64,000 nucleotides of DNA from Hyphococcus sp. (GCA_028281665.1 JANQJK010000009.1:53718-117717), one strand, 5' to 3'; positions 1 through 8,618 are shown, counted from the first letter of the stretch. Notes: generated by a model from the letters alone, not told the origin. Numbers and translations are program-made.

Positions 1-1260
1 TAACTCCTCATCGAGATTGACCCCGCCTTCCGATACGCGTCGGATCTCGATTTCCTCTGCAAACCGTTGCGCCGTTGCGCCCTGCTCCCCCGCAATGCGC
101 GCCACGGCGCCGAGCTGCGTCACCGCCTCCGCCGCGGTTTGCACAGAAGCGCCGTTCCCGAGCGCTGCAATCGCCCCGGCCCCCGCACCGTCATTGGCGC
201 CGCCCGGCTGGCCGGCTGACGGTCGCGCGATGGCGAGTTGCGACGGATCGCTCACAATCGCTGCATTCACCGAAAACGTCCCGTTCGCCTCAACAATCAG
301 GGGCGACGTCGCGGGGCCCGTCTGGCCGACCGATGCGTTCAGCGCATAGGCGGCGTTGATGGCGTCCGCCGCGCTTCGGGCCGCATTGTCGACGACGCCC
401 CGCAATGTGGGCAGCTCCGCATTGCGCAGTTGAAGCAGCCCGCCGATTTCGCCGCCGGTGATCGAGGCGTTGATGTTCGCGGTCGTATTCGAGAGCGCGC
501 CGGATGTGGGATCAACGGTTGAAAGTCCGATCGTCGCTGTGGCGCCGCCGGCATAGGTGAGCGCCGAATAGCCGCCAGCGTTTGCGAGCAGGCGCCCGTC
601 GCCGGTTGAAACCGTCACGCGGCCGTCGTCGCTGCGCGATACGGAAATATTGATAAGCGTCGAAAGCTCCGTCAGGCGCGCATCGATCTCGTCGCCGGCG
701 CCGTTTGAATCCGGCACGATCTGGTTGAGGTTAAAGATGTCTTCCAGCAACTGGCTGGCGCGGGCGGCTTGCGCCTCAAGCCGGGCGTCGGCGGCCGTTG
801 CTTCCGCATCGATGGCGCCGAGGGTGCGCGAGAAGGCGGCGAAGGCGGCGTCGAGCTTTGAAATGGCGACTGCTTTTGCGGCTACCGAGTTAGGTGCTGC
901 GGAAAGCTCTGCGAAGGACGCATAAGCCTCGCTGAGTTTGGTTGCAAAGTCCGCGTTATCGCCAGGCGTTCCGAGCGAGGCCTCCACGCGCGCAAGCGCA
1001 TCGGCGATCGCCGACAACGACGCCGCGTCAGACTGGCTGGCGAAGCCCGCGCTCTGGAGAAAACGGTTGGCGCCGGCGCGCGTGATTTCAACGGAGACCC
1101 CTGCGAACTGGCCGGGAATGGCGTCAGTGAAGAAGTTCGCTTCGCGGCGGGCGAAATCCGGCGTGTTGACGTTGGCGATGTTCTCTGACGTTGCGGCGAT
1201 TGCAGCCTGATTGGCGAAGAGGCCGGAAACCGCGGTGTTCAAAGCGACCGTGAGGCTCAT
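1..1260 (-). CDS. flgK: Flagellar hook-associated protein 1 FlgK (C-terminus cut by the window edge)
   Basis: FlgK forms the first hook-filament junction ring of the flagellum and is exported by the flagellar type III system. The reverse-strand frame is open from ATG at 1260 to the window edge: 420 codons without a stop. The N-terminus MSLTVALNTAVSGLFANQ followed by SENIANVNTPDF is the rod/hook-family signature of axial proteins. The last visible residues, GGVNLDEEL, are the start of the conserved C-terminal coiled coil, so roughly 40 residues are missing. It is transcribed divergently from fliK, and a sigma-54 type promoter lies at 1415-1430 on this strand. Confidence 0.93.
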   Translation of the reverse strand, partial: MSLTVALNTAVSGLFANQAAIAATSENIANVNTPDFARREANFFTDAIPGQFAGVSVEITRAGANRFLQSAGFASQSDAASLSAIADALARVEASLGTPGDNADFATKLSEAYASFAELSAAPNSVAAKAVAISKLDAAFAAFSRTLGAIDAEATAADARLEAQAARASQLLEDIFNLNQIVPDSNGAGDEIDARLTELSTLINISVSRSDDGRVTVSTGDGRLLANAGGYSALTYAGGATATIGLSTVDPTSGALSNTTANINASITGGEIGGLLQLRNAELPTLRGVVDNAARSAADAINAAYALNASVGQTGPATSPLIVEANGTFSVNAAIVSDPSQLAIARPSAGQPGGANDGAGAGAIAALGNGASVQTAAEAVTQLGAVARIAGEQGATAQRFAEEIEIRRVSEGGVNLDEEL

Positions 1261-1276
1261 GGACGCCCTCCCCGAA

Positions 1277-1292
1277 CCGGCAAAATTTGCCC
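1277..1292. promoter_or_regulatory. Candidate FlbD binding site (16-mer shared with the fliF promoter)
   Basis: The sequence CCGGCAAAATTTGCCC lies just upstream of flgK. Exactly the same 16 bases occur in inverted orientation at 4917-4932, upstream of fliF. Known from Caulobacter: FlbD binds ftr elements both at sigma-54 flagellar promoters and over the fliF promoter. Two perfect copies in exactly those contexts, with flbD encoded in the window, support this reading; the binding itself is inferred. Confidence 0.6.
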
Positions 1293-1414
1293 TTCCGGAA
1301 AATCGCTCCGGGCAGTTCTTGCCGGTATGTGAGGCGCGCGGGCCAAAAACCCGAGACTTTGCGCGGCGTTCTTCATTCGCTCATTCCGGTCATGCGAAAA
1401 CACGGGGCTAGAAT

Positions 1415-1430
1415 TGCAACCGGTTTGCCA
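1415..1430 (-). promoter_or_regulatory. Sigma-54 promoter for flgK
   Basis: On the reverse strand the bases read TGGCAAACCGGTTGCA. This matches the -24/-12 consensus TGGCAC-N5-TTGCA with the required 10-base GG-to-GC spacing. The predicted start near 1404 leaves a leader of about 145 bases before the flgK ATG at 1260. Caulobacter late flagellar genes use sigma-54 with FlbD. Confidence 0.65.
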
Positions 1431-1462
1431 GTCTCCCGGCGCCCGGCAGATTGCGCCTCATG

Positions 1463-1475
1463 CGGCAAGATTTGC
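1463..1475. promoter_or_regulatory. Second FlbD-like element in the flgK/fliK intergenic region
   Basis: CGGCAAGATTTGC differs by one base from the core of the 16-mer at 1277-1292 (CGGCAAAATTTGC). It lies about 105 bases upstream of the predicted fliK start, a typical enhancer distance. A looser copy (CCGGCAGATTGCG) is at about 1443-1456. Confidence 0.4.
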
Positions 1476-1553
1476 AGGCGGATTTTTTCCGTATACGGCG
1501 GGCTTTACGATTCGTTAGGCATGGCAGGGCGCATGCTTCCTTGAAAACCGCAA

Positions 1554-1568
1554 TGGCGCGCCGCTTGC
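1554..1568 (+). promoter_or_regulatory. Sigma-54 promoter for the fliK-flgD-flgE operon
   Basis: TGGCGCGCCGCTTGC matches TGGCRC-N5-TTGC exactly, including the 10-base spacing between GG and GC. The predicted start is near 1580, 18 bases before the fliK ATG at 1598. Hook genes in Caulobacter are sigma-54/FlbD dependent, which fits. Confidence 0.7.
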
Positions 1569-1597
1569 GACATTCGCACGCAAGTAAGATGTGACAT

Positions 1598-2476
1598 ATG
1601 ACAGAAACCGCCGCCATAGGAACACCGCCGCTCCGCATCGCGCCGTCAACGCGCGGGAGCGAAGACGCGCCGGTGTTTTCATTCGCGTCCGCCGTCAGCG
1701 CCATGGAAACGCAGGCCGCGCGTTCGCTGGAAGCCCATGGGGCGACGCCGAATAAGACGGCAACGATTGGCGAAACCGCAACGCAGACGCGACAGGCGCC
1801 GCAAACGCCATACGCACAGAGCGAGCGCGCTGCGGCGACGGAACCGGAGAAAGCGCAATCGACAAAATCGGAACCTGCGACCACCGGCGCCGCGACACAG
1901 CAACAAAGTGCTGCGGTCAGCGGCGCCGTGCAAGGCTCGCAAACCGTGGCGAACGCTATCGCGATAGCACCGCAAGTCGCGGCGGCGACAGCGCCGGCGC
2001 AAAGCGCTGTAGCCGTCGCCAAAGTTGACGCGCTCGCCGTGCGCGCTGCGGACATCGCAAAAGCCAGCGCGGCGAAAGAAGCGAAAGCGCCGGCGCCCGC
2101 CCACAAGCCGGACGCGCCGACACAGGACTTTGCAAAACTTCTGGCGCGCCGCCTCGACGCGGGCGCAACCCAGTTCGAATTGCGCCTCGATCCGCCCTCC
2201 CTCGGGCGCGTGGAAGCACAGTTGAAGCTCGGCGATGAGGGCGAAAACGTCCTGGCGCTGAAGTTCGAGCATCAGGCCGCGCTTGATCTGTTCGCCAACG
2301 ACCAGGCGGCCCTGCGCAATTCGCTCGGCTCCGCAGGCTTCGAATTCGACAACAATAACGTCGTCTTCAAACTCGCCGATGACGCCGACATGACGGCCGC
2401 CGCCAGCTCATCATCGGAATATGAACCGTTCTTCGCCGCGCCATGGTCAACCGGCGCCGTCGACATAAGCATTTAG
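1598..2476 (+). CDS. fliK: Flagellar hook-length control protein FliK-like
   Basis: FliK measures hook length and switches export specificity from hook to filament proteins. The 292-residue product has a long Ala/Gln/Thr/Pro-rich, low-complexity N-terminal part (about 1-175), as expected of the stretched ruler region. A conserved C-terminal domain follows (about 185-270) with FELRLDPPSLGRVEAQL, the family's hallmark L-x-P-x-x-L-G-x-V core. It is shorter than the enterobacterial protein (about 400). It is first in a fliK-flgD-flgE operon behind a sigma-54 promoter; flgD follows after 10 bases. The ribosome site upstream of ATG 1598 is weak. Confidence 0.85.
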   Translation: MTETAAIGTPPLRIAPSTRGSEDAPVFSFASAVSAMETQAARSLEAHGATPNKTATIGETATQTRQAPQTPYAQSERAAATEPEKAQSTKSEPATTGAATQQQSAAVSGAVQGSQTVANAIAIAPQVAAATAPAQSAVAVAKVDALAVRAADIAKASAAKEAKAPAPAHKPDAPTQDFAKLLARRLDAGATQFELRLDPPSLGRVEAQLKLGDEGENVLALKFEHQAALDLFANDQAALRNSLGSAGFEFDNNNVVFKLADDADMTAAASSSSEYEPFFAAPWSTGAVDISI

Positions 2477-2486
2477 GAGACGCCTG

Positions 2487-3140
2487 ATGGACATCTCAAC
2501 AATTGGAGCTGCGCAAACCGCATCGACGCGCGCTGCATCGCAACTGACCGCGAATTTCGATACGTTTCTGACGCTCCTAACGACACAGCTGCGCAATCAG
2601 GATCCACTGGCCCCTCTTGATACGGAAAAGTTTACCGAACAATTGGTGCAGTTCGCCGGCGTCGAGCAATCGATCCAGACCAACCAGCATCTCGAAGCCC
2701 TGCTCGCCCTGCAAAGCTCGTCTGACAACGAAACGGCGCTCGCCATGGTGGGACGCATCGCGACCGTTGAAAGCGATGTGGCGGCGCTGGCGGACGGCGG
2801 CGCGGAGTGGACCTACGCCCTGCCGCGTGACGCCGTAAGCGCCGAAGCGCAGGTCTTTAACGCCAGCGGCGCGCTGGTCGCGACATTGCCCGCCGCAACC
2901 GGCGCCGGCTCACACGAAATTTCATGGAACGGCGAGCTTGCGAATGGCGCGCGCGCCAGTGACGGCGCCTATCGCCTCGTTGTGTCCGCCGTCGATGCCG
3001 ATGAGCAAGCCATCCCGGCCGAGATTGCAACACGCGGCCTTGTGGACGCCGTCGCGTTCGCCGGCGGCGGCCCGGCAATTGAAATTGCCGGCTTGCGTTT
3101 CGCCCTCGACCTTGTTCGCCGCGTCGATGCAGCGTCCTAA
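2487..3140 (+). CDS. flgD: Flagellar hook capping protein FlgD
   Basis: FlgD is the scaffold cap on which hook subunits polymerise. The 217-residue product has the N-terminal FlgD motif: FDTFLTLLTTQLRNQDPLAP near residues 26-45, then EKFTEQLVQFAGVEQSI. A C-terminal region with Ig/tudor-like composition follows, containing HEISWNGELANG and DGAYRLVVSA, typical of FlgD Ig domains. An AGGAG site at 2475-2479 overlaps the fliK stop, so translation is probably coupled. flgE follows after 21 bases, the usual flgD-flgE pair. Confidence 0.93.
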   Translation: MDISTIGAAQTASTRAASQLTANFDTFLTLLTTQLRNQDPLAPLDTEKFTEQLVQFAGVEQSIQTNQHLEALLALQSSSDNETALAMVGRIATVESDVAALADGGAEWTYALPRDAVSAEAQVFNASGALVATLPAATGAGSHEISWNGELANGARASDGAYRLVVSAVDADEQAIPAEIATRGLVDAVAFAGGGPAIEIAGLRFALDLVRRVDAAS

Positions 3141-3161
3141 GTCCCATACGGAGTAACAACG

Positions 3162-4361
3162 ATGACATTCTCGGGTCTTTTCGCCATCGGTCTTTCAGGG
3201 GTCAATGCATACGCCTCAAGCCTCGAAGCGGTCTCGCAAAACATCGCGAACACGCAAACGACCGGTTACAAACGAGAACGCATCGATTTTTCGACGCTCG
3301 TCACCAGCCTGACCCCCGATGGCGGGATTGAAGGCGGCGGCGTCGCCGCGACGGCGCGCACCCTCTTCGGCGAACAGGGCGCGATTATCCGTACCGGGTC
3401 TTCAACGGACATCGCCATTGCCGGCGACGGGTTTTTTGTCGTCTCAGAATCCGCAGATGCGGGCGCACCGGTATCCTTCACCCGGTCGGGCGGCTTTTCT
3501 GCGCGCGAAGACGGCCTCCTCGTGAACGAGGCCGGATACTTCCTGCGCGCCGCGCCCGTTAATGGCGCGGGGGGCGCGGCGGCCGGCGCCCTCGCCGCTC
3601 TGGAAGCAGTGGATATCAACCAGTTTCCGACAATTGCCGCAGCAACGGACCAACTGACGCTCGCCGGCAATCTTTCCGCGAATGCGCCCGCAGGCGCCGT
3701 TGTCGCCCAGCACTTTCAGGTTTTTGACGCCGACGGGACGGCGCGAACCCTGTCGCTGACGCTGACATCGACCGGCGGCGGCGCATTTGACGCCGTCGCC
3801 GCATTCGCCGACGGCGCGCAGGAAACGGTTGCGTCGGGAACGCTCGTCTTTGATGCAAATGGCCGTCTCGACGCTGATGTCTCAACGCTGCCCCTGTCTT
3901 TTTCGGCAAATTCTTCCCAAACAATTGACCTTAACATCAGCTCACTGACATCCGGTCCGGGCGCGACGCAGTTTACCACGTCGACCGCTAATGGCGCAGC
4001 GTCAGGCGTCCTCACCGGTGTTGAGATTTCAAGCGACGGGCGCATCATCGCCCAGTACTCCAACGGCTTGACCCGCGACCTCTATCAGATCGCCATTGCA
4101 AACTTTACCAACGCAGAAGGACTGGAAATCGGCGCATCGTCGACCTATCAATTAACGACTTCCGCCGGCGCCGTATCGCTCGACAATCCCCAAACGGGAC
4201 GCGCCGGCGCTCTTGAAGGAAGCGCGCTCGAAATCTCCACCGTTGAAATAGGTCAGGAGTTTTCAACGCTTATTGAAACGCAGCGCGCCTATTCGGCGAA
4301 TACGCGCATCATTTCCGTCGCCGACGAACTTTGGCAGACGCTGACGCAAACGGCGCGATAG
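3162..4361 (+). CDS. flgE: Flagellar hook protein FlgE
   Basis: FlgE is the structural subunit of the hook. The 399-residue product starts with FAIGLSGVNAYASSLEAVSQ and NIANTQTTGYKRERIDFS, the axial-family N-terminus. Internally it has DIAIAGDGFFVV, the hook-family beta domain. It ends with IGQEFSTLIETQRAYSANTR and ADELWQTLTQ, the C-terminal coiled coil that packs against the N-terminus. Length is normal for alphaproteobacterial FlgE. A GGAG site lies 8 bases before ATG. It is the last gene of the fliK-flgD-flgE unit; 160 bases separate it from sciP. Confidence 0.93.
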   Translation: MTFSGLFAIGLSGVNAYASSLEAVSQNIANTQTTGYKRERIDFSTLVTSLTPDGGIEGGGVAATARTLFGEQGAIIRTGSSTDIAIAGDGFFVVSESADAGAPVSFTRSGGFSAREDGLLVNEAGYFLRAAPVNGAGGAAAGALAALEAVDINQFPTIAAATDQLTLAGNLSANAPAGAVVAQHFQVFDADGTARTLSLTLTSTGGGAFDAVAAFADGAQETVASGTLVFDANGRLDADVSTLPLSFSANSSQTIDLNISSLTSGPGATQFTTSTANGAASGVLTGVEISSDGRIIAQYSNGLTRDLYQIAIANFTNAEGLEIGASSTYQLTTSAGAVSLDNPQTGRAGALEGSALEISTVEIGQEFSTLIETQRAYSANTRIISVADELWQTLTQTAR

Positions 4362-4521
4362 ACGCGTTTCTGTGCCTTCCTGAAACAGATTTCACCGTCG
4401 CTGAAATTCACTAATAATCAACCACTTAGGGAAGCTTTTACCTTGACGCTTAGGCGTTCTTTAAAGCCGATTGCGTAACCTCACCCCACGACCAGTTGCG
4501 TTTCCAGGGGATTTGTTCCGC

Positions 4522-4812
4522 ATGAATGCCGTTGTTAACTCAGTAGCGACGCCGCTCAAAAAAGACCCGTATGTCATCGGGCCTGACGGCACGCCGCTCA
4601 CCTTGAAAGATTTGCCCCCACCGTCGACGAAGCGTTGGGTGATCCGTCGCAAAGCAGAAGTTGTCGCGGCTGTTCGCGGCGGACTGCTGACGCTCGAAGA
4701 AGCGTGCGACCGATACACCCTGACGGTGGAGGAGTTTTTGTCCTGGCAGAAAGCCATCGACCAGCATGGCTTGCCGGGGCTGCGCGCAACGCGCGTTCAG
4801 CAATATCGGTAA
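4522..4812 (+). CDS. sciP: SciP, CtrA inhibitory protein (DUF1153)
   Basis: SciP binds the cell-cycle regulator CtrA and blocks transcription of CtrA-dependent promoters in swarmer cells. The 96-residue product has the DUF1153 core: GPDGTPLTLKDLPPPSTKRW, then RKAEVVAAVRGGLLTLEEAC and YTLTVEEFLSWQ, a helix-turn-helix. ATG at 4522 is preferred over the in-frame ATG at 4471 because it gives the family's usual length of about 93 residues and has AGGGGA ten bases upstream. It sits between hook and basal-body genes. A clear intrinsic terminator follows. Confidence 0.9.
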   Translation: MNAVVNSVATPLKKDPYVIGPDGTPLTLKDLPPPSTKRWVIRRKAEVVAAVRGGLLTLEEACDRYTLTVEEFLSWQKAIDQHGLPGLRATRVQQYR

Positions 4813-4842
4813 TCCCTCCTTAACTTCTTCACTCGTTTGAAG

Positions 4843-4878
4843 ACCCGCGTCGGCCCTGCCTTCGCGGGTTTTTCTTTG
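4843..4878 (+). terminator. Rho-independent terminator after sciP
   Basis: The stem ACCCGCG (4843-4849) pairs with CGCGGGT (4863-4869) around a 13-base loop and is followed by a T-rich tract (4870-4877). It ends sciP transcription, so fliF needs its own promoter in the following 100 bases. Confidence 0.75.
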
Positions 4879-4916
4879 CCGCAGGTCAATCCGCAACGGT
4901 TTCTTTACGACACATA

Positions 4917-4932
4917 GGGCAAATTTTGCCGG
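4917..4932. promoter_or_regulatory. Candidate FlbD site over the fliF promoter
   Basis: GGGCAAATTTTGCCGG is the exact inverse of the 16-mer at 1277-1292. In Caulobacter FlbD represses fliF by binding next to its transcription start. Here the element lies 52 bases upstream of the preferred fliF start codon (4984), consistent with overlap of the transcription start. Confidence 0.6.
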
Positions 4933-4983
4933 GTGCGGCGCCGCGACCACCGTCATGGCGTCCCGAGCAACTGGCGAAGTGTC

Positions 4984-6627
4984 GTGAACGAGCTGACAAA
5001 ATTCATTCAATCTTTCGGGCTGATGCGCCTCGGCGCCATTGTCGGCGTCAGTTTTGGCGTCGCCGCAGCGCTGGCGCTGATCATGGCGCGGGTCGGCGCA
5101 CCGTCGATGAGCGTTCTTTACGCCGATGCGACCTATGGCGAAGCGCAATCGGTGATTGCGCGCCTTGAGCAGGACGGCGTCGATCACAAGCTGCGCGACC
5201 ATGGCGGCCGCGTATCCATTCTCGCCCCCCGCAAGGAGGTGAGCCGGCTGCGTCTCGCGCTTGCCGCCGATGGGTTTTCGGTCGGCGACGGCGTCGGCTA
5301 CGAGATTTTCGACAGCAACCAGACCCTCGGCGCGACGTCCTTCCAACAGAACATCAACCGACTGCGCGCCCTCGAAGGCGAACTCGCGCGCACGCTCGCG
5401 ACTATCAGCGGCGTTCGTTCCGCGCGGGTTCATCTTGTGCTGCCGGAGCGCGAACTCTTTGCCCGCGACAAGCAAACGGCCAGCGCATCCATTGTCGTCG
5501 ATGCCCCCGGCGGTCTTGACGCCCGGTCGGTGCGCGCAATCGTCAACCTCGCAGCATCCGCCGTGCCCGCCCTTGATCCCGCTCATGTCACCGTGCTCGA
5601 CGCCCAAGGCCGGCTTCTGGCCGCAGGCGCCGACAGCGAAAGCCCTGAAGCGGTCGCCGGTTCCGTCGAAGAAAAGAAACTGGCGGCCGAGGCGCGCCTG
5701 CGCCGGGCGGTTGAAGAAATGGTCGGCCGCATTGTCGGCGCGGAAAACGTTCGCGTCGAGGTGAAAGCCGATATGGATTTCAGCCGGATCACGGAGTCGA
5801 GCGAGATTGTCGACCCCGACAGCCAGACCGTTCTTTCAGAAACGACCGTTGAGGAAACGTCAAACCGGGTCGATCCGAGCAATGCGAACGGCGTCTCGGT
5901 CGCCAACGCCCTGCCCGGCGCCGTCGCATTCGACGCGGCCGGACAGCCCTCGACAAATTCGACCCAGCGGATCGAGGAAACGACCAACTACGAAATCACC
6001 AAGACCGTGCGCAACGCCGTGCGCGAGGAAGGCCTTGTGGTCAATCGCCTTTCCGTGGCCGTCGCGCTGAACGGCGTCACCGCTGCCGGGCCCGATGGCG
6101 CAAGCGTTTACGCGCCGCGCGATGAAGCCGAACTCGGTCGTATCGAAACGCTCGTGAAATCCGCCATCGGCTTCAACGAAGCCCGAGGCGATCAGGTTTC
6201 CGTCGTCGATATCCGTTTCTCACCCCTCGCCGCCGCGCCGGTCGCCGCCGCCGCGGCTGCCTCTGCAAACCAGTTGGCGCCCGCGGATATGATGCGCATT
6301 GCCGAGCTTGCCGCCCTCGCCATTATCGCTCTCGCCCTTGTCTGGTTCGTGTTGCGCCCGATGCTTGCCGGCGACAAGACTGCCGCGCGTCCTGCGGCGC
6401 CGGCGCCCCAAAAGGTTATCGCCGCGCCAACGGCAACGGCTGACGTTTCTGAAAATGCGGCAATCGCCTTCCAGGCCGAGCCCAGCGCAATCGATCAGCA
6501 CATTGACCTTGCGCAGGTGCAGGGCCAGGTCCGCGCCTCGTCAATCAATAAGGTCTCGGAGATCGTGAAAGCCCATGCGGACGAATCCGCCGGGCTTCTG
6601 CGCACCTGGATGCGGGAGGCGTCATGA
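4984..6627 (+). CDS. fliF: Flagellar MS-ring protein FliF
   Basis: FliF builds the membrane-embedded MS ring, base of the flagellar motor and export gate. The product has 547 residues from GTG 4984. A first membrane helix near residues 16-38 (LGAIVGVSFGVAAALALIMA) is followed by the ring-building motif with GDGVGYEIFDSNQTLGATSF and QNINRLRALEGELARTI-like text. A second helix (LAALAIIALALVWFVLRPML) lies around residue 440. A C-terminal FliG-binding tail ends in VKAHADESAGLLRTWM. The frame is also open to GTG 4933, but that start abuts the FlbD-like element and would add 17 charged residues, so 4984 is preferred. The last four bases overlap fliG (ATGA). Confidence 0.93.
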   Translation: MNELTKFIQSFGLMRLGAIVGVSFGVAAALALIMARVGAPSMSVLYADATYGEAQSVIARLEQDGVDHKLRDHGGRVSILAPRKEVSRLRLALAADGFSVGDGVGYEIFDSNQTLGATSFQQNINRLRALEGELARTLATISGVRSARVHLVLPERELFARDKQTASASIVVDAPGGLDARSVRAIVNLAASAVPALDPAHVTVLDAQGRLLAAGADSESPEAVAGSVEEKKLAAEARLRRAVEEMVGRIVGAENVRVEVKADMDFSRITESSEIVDPDSQTVLSETTVEETSNRVDPSNANGVSVANALPGAVAFDAAGQPSTNSTQRIEETTNYEITKTVRNAVREEGLVVNRLSVAVALNGVTAAGPDGASVYAPRDEAELGRIETLVKSAIGFNEARGDQVSVVDIRFSPLAAAPVAAAAAASANQLAPADMMRIAELAALAIIALALVWFVLRPMLAGDKTAARPAAPAPQKVIAAPTATADVSENAAIAFQAEPSAIDQHIDLAQVQGQVRASSINKVSEIVKAHADESAGLLRTWMREAS

Positions 6628-7643
6628 GCGCCAAAACCGTAACCGATCCCGATCAGCTGACCGGCGCGGAGCGCGCCGCCGTGGTCATGCTGGCGCTGGG
6701 AGAAGAGAACAGCAAGCCGCTCTGGGAAACCTTCGGCGAAGACGAATTGCGCGAACTCTCCCTCGCCATCACCAATCTCGGCGCCGTCACATCGGAAGTC
6801 GTCGAAAGCCTCTTGTTCGATTTCGTGCGCAATCTTTCTTCGACCGGGTCGATTACCGGGTCGATGGATTCCGCGCGCCGTCTCCTCAAAAACGTTCTGC
6901 CGGCGGATCGGGTCGATACGATCCTTGAAGACATCAAGGGGCCGGCGGGCCGCACCATGTGGGACAAGCTCGCCAATGTGAACGAGCGCACGCTCGCCGG
7001 CTACCTGCGCAACGAACACCCGCAAACCGTCGCGGTCATCCTGTCGCGCATCAAGCCGGAACACGCCGCAAAGGTCATCGCCGCGCTGCCCGAACGCGAC
7101 GCGGAAGAAGTCATGAACCGCATGCTGGCCCTCGGGCCGGTGCAAAAGGAAGTGCTCGACCGCATTGAGCAGACCCTCAAAACCGAGTTCATGGCGAGCC
7201 TCGCCCGCACGCCGGAAAAGGACAGCTACGAGGCAATGGCAGAAATCTTCAACAATTTCGACCGCGCCACCGAACGCAAGTTCATGGAGACGCTGGAGAC
7301 CAAAAACCCGTCCGCCGCCGAACGGGTCAAGGCGCTGATGTTCGTCTTTGAAGACCTTGGTCGTCTCGACAGCGGCGACGTGCAGACGCTGCTGCGCCAT
7401 ATCGACAAGTCCGTTCTTGCAACGGCGCTGAAAGGCGCCGACGAGACGATGAAGACCGTGTTCTTCTCCAACATGTCCGAGCGCGCCTCGACGATCCTCA
7501 AAGACGATATCGAAATCATGGGTCCGGTTCGCGTGCGCGAAGTCGACCAGGCCCAGCAGAACATCGTCAACGTAGCAAAACGTCTTGCGGAAGACGGCGA
7601 GATTTACCTCTCCAAAACCCAGGGCGATGAGGTGATCTACTGA
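6624..7643 (+). CDS. fliG: Flagellar motor switch protein FliG
   Basis: FliG joins the MS ring to the C ring and takes torque from the stator. The 339-residue product has an N-terminal FliF-binding domain (DQLTGAERAAVVMLALGEEN), the middle domain with EHPQTVAVILSRIKPEHAAK, and a C-terminal torque domain. That last domain carries the charged helix region MFVFEDLGRLDSGDVQTLLR. Length matches the family (about 335). The start overlaps the fliF stop and the stop overlaps fliH, so the three are translationally coupled. Confidence 0.95.
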   Translation: MSAKTVTDPDQLTGAERAAVVMLALGEENSKPLWETFGEDELRELSLAITNLGAVTSEVVESLLFDFVRNLSSTGSITGSMDSARRLLKNVLPADRVDTILEDIKGPAGRTMWDKLANVNERTLAGYLRNEHPQTVAVILSRIKPEHAAKVIAALPERDAEEVMNRMLALGPVQKEVLDRIEQTLKTEFMASLARTPEKDSYEAMAEIFNNFDRATERKFMETLETKNPSAAERVKALMFVFEDLGRLDSGDVQTLLRHIDKSVLATALKGADETMKTVFFSNMSERASTILKDDIEIMGPVRVREVDQAQQNIVNVAKRLAEDGEIYLSKTQGDEVIY

Positions 7644-8290
7644 TGGCCGCCGCCGCGAGACCCTTTGACTTTAACGCGTTCGACGCAGCGGCGCCGGTCG
7701 CCCCGGCCCTTGGCGCCGCCGCGCCGGAGCCGGCGACGGCCTACACGCAAGCCGAACTTGATGCGGCGGTCGCCGAGGCGCGCAAAGACGCCGTAAAGAG
7801 CATCGCCGCCGGCGAGGCGTTGAAACAGACGGCGCTTCTTGAAGCGATTTCCGCCAGGCTCGCCGACGCAGCAAGCTCGGAAATCGATGGCGTCGCGGAT
7901 CATCTTGAGACGCTGACCGGCATCACCGAAACGATCGTCAAACAGGTCTGCATCGCAAGCGCCGCGGCGCAACAGACCGAGGCCATTATGGCGATGGCGG
8001 ACCGGTTTCTGCGCGCCGCCGACGACGACGCAGGCGCGACGCTCGTGCTGCCGGGTAAAACAACGAAGCGCGCACGCGCCCAGATTGAAAAGTCTCTCGC
8101 CGAGCGCGCCGGCGATCAGATTACGGTTCTGACCGACAACGCGCTTTCGCCCGGCGAGGTGCGCCTTGAGTGGCGCGGCGGCGCCATGGCGCGCACCCAC
8201 GACGATATCAACGCCCGGATCGAAGCCATCTTCGCGGCGACGAAACCCAGCCGCGCCGCGCGGTCTGCAAGGAAGGAAACGAAATCATGA
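7643..8290 (+). CDS. fliH: FliH/FlbE-type flagellar export ATPase regulator
   Basis: FliH-family proteins bind the export ATPase FliI and dock it at the C ring; the Caulobacter counterpart in the same operon slot is FlbE. The 215-residue product is Ala-rich, with a helical middle (AELDAAVAEARKDAVKSIAA). Its C-terminal part includes TLVLPGKTTKRARAQIEKSL and SPGEVRLEWRGGAMARTHDD, resembling the FliH/YscL beta-rich tail. Sequence similarity in this family is low; identity rests mainly on position between fliG and fliN. It overlaps both neighbours by 1-4 bases. Confidence 0.75.
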   Translation: MAAAARPFDFNAFDAAAPVAPALGAAAPEPATAYTQAELDAAVAEARKDAVKSIAAGEALKQTALLEAISARLADAASSEIDGVADHLETLTGITETIVKQVCIASAAAQQTEAIMAMADRFLRAADDDAGATLVLPGKTTKRARAQIEKSLAERAGDQITVLTDNALSPGEVRLEWRGGAMARTHDDINARIEAIFAATKPSRAARSARKETKS

Positions 8291-8607
8291 GCGCCCTGCC
8301 CAAGAAATCGACCGCGCAGCCGGCGGAGATTGCGCCGACGCCGGAAGACGCCACGGAACCGCTGCATGCGGCGACCGCCATTGAGGACGTGCCGGTAAAG
8401 ATCGCCGCCGTCCTCGGCAAAACGAAAATCGACGTCGCCAAACTGAAAACCCTTGGCGACAGCGCCGTCATCGAACTCGACCGCAAGGTCGGCGAGCCGA
8501 TCGATCTCTATGTCAACGACCGGCTGATCGCCCGCGGCGAACTCGTCATGAAAGACGGCGTTCTCGGCGTGACCATGACCGAAATCGTTCGCGACGACGA
8601 TCATTAA
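8287..8607 (+). CDS. fliN: Flagellar motor switch protein FliN
   Basis: FliN forms the lower C ring that binds phosphorylated CheY and export cargo. The 106-residue product has the SpoA domain: VPVKIAAVLGKTKIDVAKLK, then GEPIDLYVNDRLIARGELVM, near-canonical for FliN. ATG 8287 overlaps the fliH stop (ATGA) and gives the normal short FliN length; longer in-frame starts would run into fliH. flbD follows after 11 bases. Confidence 0.94.
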   Translation: MSALPKKSTAQPAEIAPTPEDATEPLHAATAIEDVPVKIAAVLGKTKIDVAKLKTLGDSAVIELDRKVGEPIDLYVNDRLIARGELVMKDGVLGVTMTEIVRDDDH

Positions 8608-8618
8608 GGGGAAACGCC

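Noticed and set aside
4933..4983. Longer fliF start at GTG 4933
   Set aside because: It would begin directly on the FlbD-like element and add 17 basic residues not expected in FliF; GTG 4984 gives the usual N-terminus.
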